A stretch of 64,000 nucleotides of DNA from Streptomyces djakartensis (GTDB taxonomy: Bacteria > Actinomycetota > Actinomycetes > Streptomycetales > Streptomycetaceae). The number at the start of each line of letters is the position of its first letter. Position 1 is the first letter of the stretch. The position numbers were made by a program, and so were the translations under genes. The stretch is taken from the NCBI RefSeq assembly GCF_014651075.1, contig NZ_BMWE01000024.1, forward strand, positions 30,044-94,043, given 5' to 3'. The notes under the pieces are model-generated. The model was given only the letters and a program-made list of their open reading frames with translations. It had not been told where the DNA came from and ran no database searches. This document shows, in pieces, positions 15,333 to 23,165 of this stretch.

Positions 15333-17069
15333 TCAGGCGGGGACCGTCTCGCCCGGCAGGGACAGGTCCAGGTCGACCGGACGTTCGTCGCCCGTGTGGG
15401 TCGCGGACGAGGCCAGCGGGCCGTGGCCGGTGGCGCGGGCGGCCAGGACGTACGATCCGCCGCCCGGGACGGTGAGGGTGTAGGCGCCGTCCTCGGCGGA
15501 CAGGGTCGCGCCCGCCTGACGGCCGTGCCGGTCGATGAGCGTGACCTTGGCGCGGGCGACCGGGCTGCCGTCGGCGGCCAGCACCCGGCCCTGGAAGCCG
15601 CGAAGGACCTCCTCGGCGCGCTCCAGTGCCGCGTCCTCCGCACTGCCGGCGCGCAGCTGCGGCTGCCGCGACGGGCGCCCGCCCGGCAGGAACAGCGCCA
15701 GGACCAGGCCCACGGCGACCGCCGCGGTCGCGATCAGGAACGAGAGCCGGAAGCCGTGCATCGTCGGGATCTCGACGCCGCCGACGGTGTTCGCGGTGTC
15801 GGCCAGCACCATGCCGATCACCGCGCTCGACACCGACGTGCCGATGGAACGCATCAGGGTGTTGAGGCCGTTCGCCGCGCCCGTCTCCGAGGCCGGGACC
15901 GCACCCACGATCAGCGCGGGCAGCGAGGAGTAGGCCAGGCCGATGCCCGCGCCCAGCAGCACCGAGATGACCAGGCTCTGCCAGGGGGCGCTCATCAGCC
16001 CGAGGCCGGCGCCGTAGCCGACCGCGATGATCAGCAGACCGAGGATCAGGGTGACCTTGGGGCCGTACTTCGCGGAGAGCCGGGCGTAGACGGGCGCCGT
16101 GAACATCATCGTCAGGCCGAGCGGCGCGACGAGCAGACCCGCGACGACCATCGACTGGCCGAGGCCGTAGCCGGTGGACGTCGGCAGCTGGAGCAGCTGC
16201 GGCAGGACCAGGGAGACGACGTAGAAGGAGACGCCGACCATGATCGAGGCGAGGTTGGTGAACAGGACGGCCGGGCGGGCGGTGGTGCGCAGGTCGACCA
16301 GCGGGGCCTTGAGGCGCAGCTCCATCACGCCCCACAGGACCAGGACGATCGCGGCGGCCCCGAACAGGCCCAGCGTGGTGCCGGAGGCCCAGCCCCAGTC
16401 GCTGCCCTTGGTGATCGGCAGCAGGAAGAGCACGAGCCCCGCGGACAGGCCGACGGCGCCCGGCAGGTCGAAGGAGCCCTCGGCGCGCATCGGCGACTCC
16501 GGCACCACGAGCAGGGTGAGGGCGATGGCGAGGACACCGAGGCCGGCGGCGCCGTAGAACAGCACGTGCCAGTCGCTGTGCTGGGCGACCAGGGCGGCGG
16601 CGGGCAGGGCGAGGCCACCGCCGACGCCTATGGAGGAGCTCATCAGGGCCATCGCCGAGCCGAGCCGTTCCCTCGGCAGCGTGTCCCGCATCAGGCCGAT
16701 GCCGAGCGGGATCGCGCCCATCGCGAAGCCCTGGAGCGTCCGGCCGGTGATCATCATCAGCAGGTCGCTGGTGAGCGCGCTGACCAGGGCGCCGACGACC
16801 ATGACGGCCAGGCTGGTGATCAGCATGCGCCGCTTGCCGTAGAGGTCGCCGAGGCGGCCCATGATGGGCGTTGCCACCGCGCCCGAGAGGAGGGTCGAGG
16901 TCAGGACCCAGGTGGCGTCGCTGGGGGCGGTGTCCAGCAGCTGCGGCAGGTCCTTGATGACCGGGACGAGCAGGGTCTGCATCACCGCGACAACGATGCC
17001 CGCGAAGGCGAGCACCGGGACCACGGCCCCGCTCGCTCCGCCGGCGGGACGGTCTGTCGTCTGCGTCAT
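15333..17069 (-). CDS. MFS (DHA2-like) exporter with C-terminal regulatory beta-sandwich domain
   Basis: A 578-residue protein. Residues about 15-470 form a 14-helix drug:H+ antiporter with motif A (GRLGDLYGKRRM) and motif C-like GIGVGGGLALPAAA. After a linker (about 470-495) the last about 80 residues (GFQGRVLAADGSPVARAKVTLIDRHG...) form a carboxypeptidase-regulatory/Cna-B-like beta-sandwich, unusual on a transporter. ATG at 17069 has GGAGG upstream. The exported compound is unknown. It is divergent from the methyltransferase at 17445. Confidence 0.85.
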   Translation of the reverse strand: MTQTTDRPAGGASGAVVPVLAFAGIVVAVMQTLLVPVIKDLPQLLDTAPSDATWVLTSTLLSGAVATPIMGRLGDLYGKRRMLITSLAVMVVGALVSALTSDLLMMITGRTLQGFAMGAIPLGIGLMRDTLPRERLGSAMALMSSSIGVGGGLALPAAALVAQHSDWHVLFYGAAGLGVLAIALTLLVVPESPMRAEGSFDLPGAVGLSAGLVLFLLPITKGSDWGWASGTTLGLFGAAAIVLVLWGVMELRLKAPLVDLRTTARPAVLFTNLASIMVGVSFYVVSLVLPQLLQLPTSTGYGLGQSMVVAGLLVAPLGLTMMFTAPVYARLSAKYGPKVTLILGLLIIAVGYGAGLGLMSAPWQSLVISVLLGAGIGLAYSSLPALIVGAVPASETGAANGLNTLMRSIGTSVSSAVIGMVLADTANTVGGVEIPTMHGFRLSFLIATAAVAVGLVLALFLPGGRPSRQPQLRAGSAEDAALERAEEVLRGFQGRVLAADGSPVARAKVTLIDRHGRQAGATLSAEDGAYTLTVPGGGSYVLAARATGHGPLASSATHTGDERPVDLDLSLPGETVPA

Positions 17070-17444
17070 TGAGGGTGGCCTCCAGGCCGTGGAGTTCGGG
17101 AGTCGCGCGGTTACGTGCTCTCTGAACCTTGTATGTCCAGGCAACTATTCCGTTGCTTTGGCACCCTAACGAAAACTTGACCTTTCCTTGGGGGTTGCCG
17201 GGGCCGCCGGGGCCGCCGGGGGACGGAAAACAACGCGCGTCGCGCTGCCCGGGAAGGGGGCCCAGTGGCCTGTGGGCGGCGCGCCGCCGCTGTTTCGACC
17301 CGGGGGCGCGGTGATGCTCCGACGGGGCGACCGCTGGTGTCGCGGCGGGCCGCACAGGGCGTCTCATCCGCGCACGGAAACAGCTCTGACCTGGTCTTTC
17401 GTTCGATCCGAACGTACGGTTGCCGGACGCGGAAGGGGGACCGG
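17070..17444. promoter_or_regulatory. Divergent promoter region of MFS exporter and methyltransferase genes
   Basis: The 375-bp gene-free gap has a less G+C-rich centre (17125-17185) with inverted repeat GCAAC-6nt-GTTGC at 17141-17156, a possible operator for the exporter gene. TTGACC at about 17177 could be a rightward -35. GGGGCCGCC repeats twice near 17200-17220. No gene is visible. Confidence 0.4.
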
Positions 17445-18224
17445 ATGGACCGGAACATACGCACCGTCGACGACGTACTCGCCCTGCTCGACGCACTGTT
17501 CGCGCCCGAGGCCGACCGGTGGACGGAGCGGGGCGCCGACTGGTGGGACGGCTTCTACGCCGACCGCTCCCGGCCGGTGCCGTTCTTCGTCGCCAAGCCG
17601 GACGAGAGCCTGGTGAGTTGCCTGGACCGGGGGCTGGCCGTCGGTGGGCGGGCGCTCGACCTGGGGTGCGGCCCGGGCCGCAACGCGCTGTATCTGGCGG
17701 AGCGGGGCTTCCGGGTGGACGCGGTCGACCTGGCCCCGGCCGCCGTCGCGTGGGCCGGGGAGCGGGCCCGTGCGGCCGGCGTGGAGAACGTGCGGTTCCA
17801 CTGCGGGGACGCGTTCGAACTCACCGGCGCGGAACTCACGGGCCCGTACGACCTCGTCTTCGACTCCGGCTGCTTCCACCACCTCCCCCCGCACCGCAGG
17901 ATCAGCTACCTGAGGCTGCTGGACGAGGTACTGGCCCCGGGGGGCGTGTTCGGCCTCACGTGCTTCGCGGCCGGGGCCGACGGGATGGGGTCGGAGCTGT
18001 CCGACGCCGACCTCTACCGTGGGGCCGCCCCCGGGCTGGGGGGCGGACTCGCTTACACCCCCGAGTCGTTGCGGGAGATCTTCTCGGATCTCACCGAGGT
18101 CGAACTGCGGCGGATGCGCGACGAGCCGGAGGACTCGGCGTGCTTCGGTGAGTCCTTCCTGTGGGCGGCGCTGTTCCGGCGGGAGCCGGATTCACAGCCG
18201 GCCCTGGCCGCGGGCCTCCCGTAG
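17445..18224 (+). CDS. Class I SAM-dependent methyltransferase
   Basis: The 259-residue enzyme has a helical N-terminal lid (ADRWTERGADWWDGFYADRSRPVPFF), then motif I ALDLGCGPGRNALYLAERG, acidic motif VDAVDLAP and GDAFEL. The FDSGCFHHLPPHRR segment resembles tellurite/thiopurine-type and small-molecule methyltransferases. ATG at 17445 follows GGAAGGGGG. Substrate unknown; divergent from the exporter, which could remove its product. Confidence 0.8.
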   Translation: MDRNIRTVDDVLALLDALFAPEADRWTERGADWWDGFYADRSRPVPFFVAKPDESLVSCLDRGLAVGGRALDLGCGPGRNALYLAERGFRVDAVDLAPAAVAWAGERARAAGVENVRFHCGDAFELTGAELTGPYDLVFDSGCFHHLPPHRRISYLRLLDEVLAPGGVFGLTCFAAGADGMGSELSDADLYRGAAPGLGGGLAYTPESLREIFSDLTEVELRRMRDEPEDSACFGESFLWAALFRREPDSQPALAAGLP

Positions 18225-18270
18225 GGCTTCCATGCGGTCGCGGGCGCCCGTCCTGCCCTCGGCCTGCCGG

Positions 18271-19497
18271 TCACGGGCCGAGGGCGGGGCCGGGCGTGCC
18301 GAGCAGTGAGGCGAGCGTTCCGGTGAACGCCGCGGCCGAATGGTCCGCGTGCGCGCGGATGCGCCGGGCCACGGTCCGCGCGCCGCCGCCCTCCACGAGG
18401 TGGGCGAGCCGGTCGAGGCGGCGCCCGTGGCCCTCCTCGGTGTCGGGGAGGGTGGACAGGTAGAAGTCCGTCGCGTCGTAGGCCATGTGGAAGACGTGTT
18501 TCTTCACGTCGCTCAGCGTCAGGTAGTCGTCGTGGGTCCTGGGGGCCGGCTCGGGCGCGCCGACACACACCGCCGGGGTGCCGGCGCCCCAGGCGTTGAC
18601 CGCCAGGTGGTAGGTGTCCGTGATGACCAGCCGGTACCGGGGGAGGACGCCCAGCAGGTCGCCTATGGTGTGCCGGCCCGGCCGGGGCGCGATGTGCCGG
18701 ACCGGGCCTGGGACGTCCCGGTCGAACCAGGGCAGCCATTCCAGCGGGGCGTCCAGACGGACGGACAGGCCCTGGCAGAAGGCGGGCAGCCACTCGGGGA
18801 TCGGCGTACGGGCGCCCAGGAACACGCCGATCGCCCCACCGTCCGGCACGGACCGGGACCACTGAGTGGTCGGGAGGTGGTCGAGGTCGCCCGGGCGGGA
18901 CAGCAGCGCCGCGTCCGAACCGAAGTAGTCGGTCGTACGGTCCTCACGCAGGTGCGCGATCTTCGCCGCCGAGAGCGGGTCCCGCACCCAGACGCGGTGG
19001 CTCCGCCTCACCAGCCGGGAGAACAGCGGGCCGTACTCCTTGTCCTCGTAGTCGGACTGCGCGTTGTGCAGGATCGTCCCGCCGTAGCTGAGGGTGCGGG
19101 CGAGGAGCTCGTCCGGCTGGTCCGCGAACAGCAGGGTCCGGTTCAGCAGGCTCCGGGCGGCGTCACGGTCCTCGGCGAAGCCGAAGTCGAGCAGGCGGTT
19201 GGTGGCGTCCTGCTCCAGGTAGTGCCGGGTGTGGAGGAAGTCGCCCCAGAAGACGACCGCGTCGTGCTCGCGGAGCCCGTCGAGGTGCTCGGCCAGGGGA
19301 TGGAAGCGGAACGGGAAGCCGGTGCCGCGCGCGCAGTCGCGCAGGGGCACGGTCTCCGGCGTGTGCAGGGTGTACCAGGTGGCGTCGACCTCGCCGGCCA
19401 TGCGCCGCCGCAGGGACTCGAAAGCCAGGTCGACGGTCAGCATGCCGGTGTTGCGGTACCCGATGTTCGGCGCGGTGATGACGGCGACGCGTGCCAT
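18271..19497 (-). CDS. Polysaccharide pyruvyltransferase-family protein
   Basis: The 408-residue protein begins MARVAVITAPNIGYRNTGMLTVDLAFESL, the characteristic N-terminus of the polysaccharide pyruvyltransferase (PS_pyruv_trans) family. Further motifs are HDAVVFWGDFLH, ILHNAQSDY, WVRDPLSAAKI and RLVITDTYHLAVNAWGAGTPAVCVG. Such enzymes transfer pyruvate from PEP to sugar hydroxyls of surface polymers, though distant members have other roles. Start ATG 19497 follows AAAAGGAAC. It ends 46 bp from the convergent methyltransferase gene. Confidence 0.75.
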   Translation of the reverse strand: MARVAVITAPNIGYRNTGMLTVDLAFESLRRRMAGEVDATWYTLHTPETVPLRDCARGTGFPFRFHPLAEHLDGLREHDAVVFWGDFLHTRHYLEQDATNRLLDFGFAEDRDAARSLLNRTLLFADQPDELLARTLSYGGTILHNAQSDYEDKEYGPLFSRLVRRSHRVWVRDPLSAAKIAHLREDRTTDYFGSDAALLSRPGDLDHLPTTQWSRSVPDGGAIGVFLGARTPIPEWLPAFCQGLSVRLDAPLEWLPWFDRDVPGPVRHIAPRPGRHTIGDLLGVLPRYRLVITDTYHLAVNAWGAGTPAVCVGAPEPAPRTHDDYLTLSDVKKHVFHMAYDATDFYLSTLPDTEEGHGRRLDRLAHLVEGGGARTVARRIRAHADHSAAAFTGTLASLLGTPGPALGP

Positions 19498-19822
19498 GTG
19501 TTCCTTTTCCCTAGCCCGTTCCCGGCGCCGCCGGCGACTGCGGCGCGCACCAACGGCCAACGTACACGCCCCGGTTGCCCGGCAGCGGCCCCGGCCCGCC
19601 GGCCCGTCGACGCCGAGGAGGCGGGGCGGGCCGGAAGTGCGATCTGACATGGCGTCAGGAGGCTTCACAAGTGCGGGGGCCTGGGCTATACAGAGGCCCA
19701 GGACTGGAACGCGTTCCAGTTCGGCCCGAGACGGCCTCGGTGCGGCCGACGGTGCGGACGGCCGTGCCGAGGTCCCTTCTCACGATGCCGCCGAGGTCCT
19801 TCCCACGGCGATCAGGAGCCCC
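19498..19822 (+). promoter_or_regulatory. Promoter region of the MaoC/ADH/SDR operon
   Basis: The 325-bp gap has a possible promoter CTTCAC (19663-19668) / TATACA (19687-19692) with 18-nt spacing, placing +1 near 19699, just before the operator at 19705. Rightward transcription would be blocked when the operator is occupied. The left half is the upstream region of the divergent pyruvyltransferase-like gene. No gene visible. Confidence 0.45.
19705..19718. promoter_or_regulatory. KstR-type operator (TGGAACGCGTTCCA), perfect palindrome
   Basis: Perfect 14-bp palindrome fitting TNNAACNNGTTNNA, extended to ACTGGAACGCGTTCCAGT over 18 bp (19703-19720). It lies about 105 bp before the MaoC gene and just downstream of the inferred transcription start. 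It is the most symmetric of the three sites in the window. Confidence 0.7.
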
Positions 19823-20689
19823 ATGCCCATCGACGCAGCCAAGGCGCTCGCCGCCGAACCCCGCACCGGCGAACTCTCCTGGGACCACAAGGACGTGCAG
19901 CTCTACCACCTCGGCATCGGCGCGGGAGTCCCCGCCACCGACCCCGACGAGCTCCGCTACACCCTGGAATCCCGGCTGCACGTCCTGCCGAGCTTCGCCA
20001 CCGTCGCGGGCGGCGGAAAACCCGGGGTGACCAGCGGACTGTCCATGCCCGGCGTCGACGTCGACCTCGCCCGTGTCCTGCACGGCGGCCAGAGCCTCGT
20101 GCTCCACCGCCCCCTCCCGGCGGCGGGCACCGCGACGGCCACCAACCGGATCGCCGCCGTCCACGACAAGGGCAAGGCGGCCGTCCTCGTGCTGCGCACC
20201 GAAGTGGCGGATGCCGAAGGCCCGTTGTGGACCAACGACGCCCAGATCTTCGTCCGCGGGGAAGGAGGCTGGGGCGGCGACCGCGGCCCCTCGGCCCGGC
20301 TCGAACCCCCCGCCGGCGAACCCGCACGGACCGTCGAACGGCCGGTCCGCGAGGACCAGGCCCTGCTCTACCGCCTCTCCGGCGACTGGAACCCGCTGCA
20401 CGCCGACCCCGAGTTCGCCAAGGTCGCCGGGTTCGAACGGCCCATTCTGCACGGCCTGTGCACCTACGGCATCACGCTCAAGGCGGTCGTCGACACTCTG
20501 CTCGGCGGCGACGTGACCAGGGTGCGGTCCTACGCCACGCGGTTCGCCGGGGTCGTGTACCCGGGAGAGACGCTGCGGATCCGTATGTGGCCCGCACCCG
20601 GCTCACCCGGCTCCACCAGGGTCGAGGTCAGCGCCGCGGAGCGGGGCGACGCACCCGTCCTCACCGACACCACCGTCGAGCACACCTGA
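19823..20689 (+). CDS. MaoC-family 2-enoyl-CoA hydratase (Hsd4B-like)
   Basis: A 288-residue double hot-dog protein. The N-terminal half (ELSWDHKDVQLYHLGIGAG...LESRLHVLPSFATV) matches the MaoC_dehydratas_N type. The C-terminal half has the hydratase-2 motif LYRLSGDWNPLHADPEFAK...GFERPILHGLCTYG, with the catalytic Asp and His. It should hydrate 2-enoyl-CoA esters. ATG 19823 is preceded by AGGAG. It is first gene of an operon with an alcohol dehydrogenase and an SDR, behind a KstR-type operator, as expected for a steroid/acyl side-chain beta-oxidation enzyme. Substrate chain is inferred only. Confidence 0.85.
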   Translation: MPIDAAKALAAEPRTGELSWDHKDVQLYHLGIGAGVPATDPDELRYTLESRLHVLPSFATVAGGGKPGVTSGLSMPGVDVDLARVLHGGQSLVLHRPLPAAGTATATNRIAAVHDKGKAAVLVLRTEVADAEGPLWTNDAQIFVRGEGGWGGDRGPSARLEPPAGEPARTVERPVREDQALLYRLSGDWNPLHADPEFAKVAGFERPILHGLCTYGITLKAVVDTLLGGDVTRVRSYATRFAGVVYPGETLRIRMWPAPGSPGSTRVEVSAAERGDAPVLTDTTVEHT

Positions 20690-20721
20690 GTCCCAGACGC
20701 CGTACGAGGGGAGCCCGCACC

Positions 20722-21798
20722 ATGCGCGCAGCCGTACTGCACGAGACCGGCCAGGACAAGCTGGAGGTCCTCGACGACGTCGAGGCGGCGGGGTTCGGCC
20801 CCGGCAAGGTGCGCATCCGGGTGCGCGCCACCGGGCTGTGCCACTCGGACCTGTCGGCGATGAGCGGGGTGCTGCCGCAGCCCGCGCCGTTCGTACCCGG
20901 GCACGAAGGCGCGGGGGAGATCCTCGAGGCCGGAGAGGGCGTCGGCCACGTGAAGGCCGGCGACCGGGTCGTCGTGTGCTGGCTGCCCGCCTGCGGCGCC
21001 TGCCCCTCCTGCCGGCGCGGACAGACACAGCTATGCCTGGCCGGGTTCATGAACGCCGGCACCCCCAACTTCAAGCGGCCCGGCGGGGACCTCTTCGGTT
21101 TCGCCGGCACCGGCACCTTCGCCGAGGAGGTCGTCGTCGACGCCGGATGCGCGGTGCCGGTACCCGACGACGTGCCCTTCGACATCGCCGCCCTCATCGG
21201 CTGCGGGGTGACGACCGGGCTGGGCGCCGCCCTCAACACGGCCGACGTCCGGGCCGGTTCGTCCGTGGCCGTCATCGGGTGCGGGGGCGTCGGCATCTCC
21301 GTGATCCAGGGCGCCCGGCTGCGCGGGGCCGCGGAGATCGTCGCGGTCGACCCGGTGGTCTCCCGGCGCGAGGCGGCCCTGCGGTTCGGGGCCACCAAGG
21401 CCGTGTCGCCCGACGGACTGCCCGACGCCAAACAGCGGATCACCGCCGGTGAGGGCTTCGACTACGTCTTCGAGGTCGTCGGCAGGTCGGCCACGGCCCG
21501 CACCGCGTACGACACCACCCGGCGCGGCGGCACCCTCGTCGTGGTCGGCGCCGGCGCCATGGACGACGTCCTCCAGCTCAACATGTTCGAGCTGTTCTTC
21601 GACGAGAAGCGGATCCTGCCGTCCCTGTACGGCGGCGGTGACGTCCTGCGCTCCTACGAACGTGCCATCGCCCTGTGGCGCGCCGGCCGGCTCGACCTGG
21701 CGGGCCTGATCACCCACCGGGTCCCGCTCGCCGACATCAACGAGGCCCTGGACCAGATGCGCACCGGGACCGCCCTGCGCACCTGCATCGAGCTGTGA
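20722..21798 (+). CDS. Zinc-dependent medium-chain alcohol dehydrogenase
   Basis: A 358-residue MDR enzyme. The catalytic zinc ligands are in GLCHSDL and GHEGAG, the structural zinc loop is CGACPSCRRGQTQLC (four Cys) and the Rossmann motif is VIGCGGVGISVIQG. It resembles class III/NDMA-type alcohol dehydrogenases found in actinobacterial lipid and steroid regulons. It lies 32 bp after the MaoC gene and 11 bp before the SDR gene. It probably oxidises a hydroxy intermediate or alcohol under KstR-like control. Confidence 0.88.
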   Translation: MRAAVLHETGQDKLEVLDDVEAAGFGPGKVRIRVRATGLCHSDLSAMSGVLPQPAPFVPGHEGAGEILEAGEGVGHVKAGDRVVVCWLPACGACPSCRRGQTQLCLAGFMNAGTPNFKRPGGDLFGFAGTGTFAEEVVVDAGCAVPVPDDVPFDIAALIGCGVTTGLGAALNTADVRAGSSVAVIGCGGVGISVIQGARLRGAAEIVAVDPVVSRREAALRFGATKAVSPDGLPDAKQRITAGEGFDYVFEVVGRSATARTAYDTTRRGGTLVVVGAGAMDDVLQLNMFELFFDEKRILPSLYGGGDVLRSYERAIALWRAGRLDLAGLITHRVPLADINEALDQMRTGTALRTCIEL

Positions 21799-21809
21799 GG
21801 GCCGACGCC

Positions 21810-22835
21810 ATGCCGCTGCCGCCGCTGCCGCTCCGGGGACTGTCCGCGATCGTCACCGGCGCGGGCCGCGGGATCGGCCGGGCCGAGGCGCTGGAACTCG
21901 CCCGGCTCGGAGCAGCCGTCGTCGTCAACGACTACGGAGAGCCCGGCCGAGGGGGGTCCTCCCCGCTCGAGCGAAGCCGAGAGCATGGGGGAGGTACCGG
22001 CGAGGCCTCGGCCGGGCGCGAGGCCTCGGCCGGGCGCGAGGCCTCGGCCGGGCCCGCCGAGGAGGTCGCCGCCGAGATCCGCGCGGCGGGCGGTTCCGCC
22101 GTCGCGCACACCGGCGACGTCTCCGACTTCGCGCAGGCGCGCGGGCTCGTCGAGCTGGCCGTCACCGAGTTCGGCAAGCTCGACATCCTCGTCAACAACG
22201 CCGGCATCCTGCGCGACCGCATGGTGTTCTCGATGGCCGAGGAGGAGTGGGACGCCGTTCTCCGGGTCCACCTCAAAGGGCACTTCAACACCACCCGGTT
22301 CGCCGCCGCTCACTGGCGGGAGCGGTCCAAGCGGGCCGGGGAGCCGGTGTTCGGGCGGATCGTGAACACCTCCTCGGAAGCGTTCCTCGCCGGCTCGGCC
22401 GGACAGCCCAACTACGCGGCGGCCAAGGGCGGGATCGTCGGCCTCACCACCTCCACGGCCCTCGCCCTCGGCAAGTACGGTGTGACGGCCAACGCCATCT
22501 GCCCCCGCGCCCGCACCCGGATGACCGAGGACGTCTTCGCGGGCGTCCGGCAGCCCTCCACGGGCGGCCTCGACCCGCTCGCCCCCGAGCACGTGGCCCC
22601 TCTCGTCGGCTACCTCGCCTCACCCGCCGCCGCCCACGTCACCGGGCAGCTCCTCGTGGTGCACGGCGGGATGGTGGCCGTCGTCGAACGGCCCAGGGTC
22701 GCCGCCCGGTTCGACAGCAAGCAGGACACCTTCACGTACGACGAGCTGGAGGCCGTGCTCGGGGCGTACTACGCGGACCGGCCGGCGGGGGAGACGTTCG
22801 CGGCGGCGGAGGTGCTGGGGCTGAAACGCGGCTGA
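21810..22835 (+). CDS. Short-chain dehydrogenase/reductase (Hsd4A/FabG-like) with internal insertion
   Basis: A 341-residue SDR: TGAGRGIGRAEALELARLG (NAD(P) site), ILVNNAGILRD, catalytic Ser/Tyr/Lys in NTSSEAF...YAAAKGGIVGL. The C-terminal extension of about 60 residues (FDSKQDTFTYDELEAV...) matches the SDR half of MaoC-associated beta-hydroxyacyl-CoA/17beta-hydroxysteroid dehydrogenases. Between beta-strand 2 (VVVNDYG) and helix C (AEEVAAEIR) about 35 extra residues are encoded by a dispersed Streptomyces palindrome and three 18-bp repeats (see repeat entries), in frame. The usual position here is a short surface loop, so activity may be retained. Confidence 0.88.
   Translation: MPLPPLPLRGLSAIVTGAGRGIGRAEALELARLGAAVVVNDYGEPGRGGSSPLERSREHGGGTGEASAGREASAGREASAGPAEEVAAEIRAAGGSAVAHTGDVSDFAQARGLVELAVTEFGKLDILVNNAGILRDRMVFSMAEEEWDAVLRVHLKGHFNTTRFAAAHWRERSKRAGEPVFGRIVNTSSEAFLAGSAGQPNYAAAKGGIVGLTTSTALALGKYGVTANAICPRARTRMTEDVFAGVRQPSTGGLDPLAPEHVAPLVGYLASPAAAHVTGQLLVVHGGMVAVVERPRVAARFDSKQDTFTYDELEAVLGAYYADRPAGETFAAAEVLGLKRG
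21951..21993. repeat. REP-like palindromic element inserted in a coding sequence
   Basis: GGGGTCCTCCCCGCTCGAGCGAAGCCGAGAGCATGGGGGAG-type sequence: CTCCCC...GGGGGAG ends and a GCTCGAGC core followed by GAAGCCGAGAGC. I recognise it as a common dispersed intergenic palindrome in Streptomyces. Here it is read in frame as part of the SDR. Confidence 0.65.
22002..22055 (+). repeat. Three tandem 18-bp repeats encoding EASAGR
   Basis: GAGGCCTCGGCCGGGCGC occurs at 22002-22019 and 22020-22037, and with one substitution in its penultimate base at 22038-22055. It encodes EASAGR-EASAGR-EASAGP inside the SDR gene, directly after the palindromic insertion. Confidence 0.9.
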
Positions 22836-22842
22836 GGAGGCC

Positions 22843-22879
22843 GGAAGCGGCCCTGCCCGGGAGGGGCAGGGCCGCTTCC
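22843..22879 (+). terminator. Strong hairpin terminator after the SDR gene
   Basis: GGAAGCGGCCCTGCCC (22843-22858) and GGGCAGGGCCGCTTCC (22864-22879) form a perfect 16-bp stem with a 5-nt loop, 7 bp after the SDR stop. It also separates the operon from the opposing small gene at 22901. Confidence 0.85.
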
Positions 22880-22900
22880 TCGCCGTTGACTGACGTGCCC

Positions 22901-23068
22901 TCAGGCCGCCGTCCCGGTCTGCTCGCTCTCCGCCACCGGCTTGCGGTGACGGCCGCGCGGAGCCGTCCCGCCGTCCTGCGTGGAGACCTCGCCACGGTGC
23001 CGGCCGTGGCCGGTGGAGATCTCCTGGACGTCGGCATTCTGCGGCTGGTTCGTGCTGGCGTCGCTCAT
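22901..23068 (-). CDS. Small basic hydrophilic protein, 55 residues
   Basis: The minus strand reads ATG at 23068 to TGA at 22901 as MSDASTNQPQNADVQEISTG followed by HGRHRGE..., APRGRHRKPVAE and a C-terminal GTAA. Composition is entirely hydrophilic, with two GRHR-type basic patches (residues about 22-25 and 38-42), no Cys and no signal. I have the impression of similar GHGRHR-containing short proteins in other Streptomyces but cannot name a family. No clear ribosome-binding site precedes the ATG, which lowers confidence. A RiPP precursor is unlikely, since no modifying enzyme is adjacent. Confidence 0.55.
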   Translation of the reverse strand: MSDASTNQPQNADVQEISTGHGRHRGEVSTQDGGTAPRGRHRKPVAESEQTGTAA

Positions 23069-23165
23069 CGGATGGAATTCACCCCGTCAACATGATCTTT
23101 TTTGGAGCCGGGTGAGTCTAACCGGCACCCCACGCCCCCGATCCAGGCGGCCGCGCCAACCGGCA

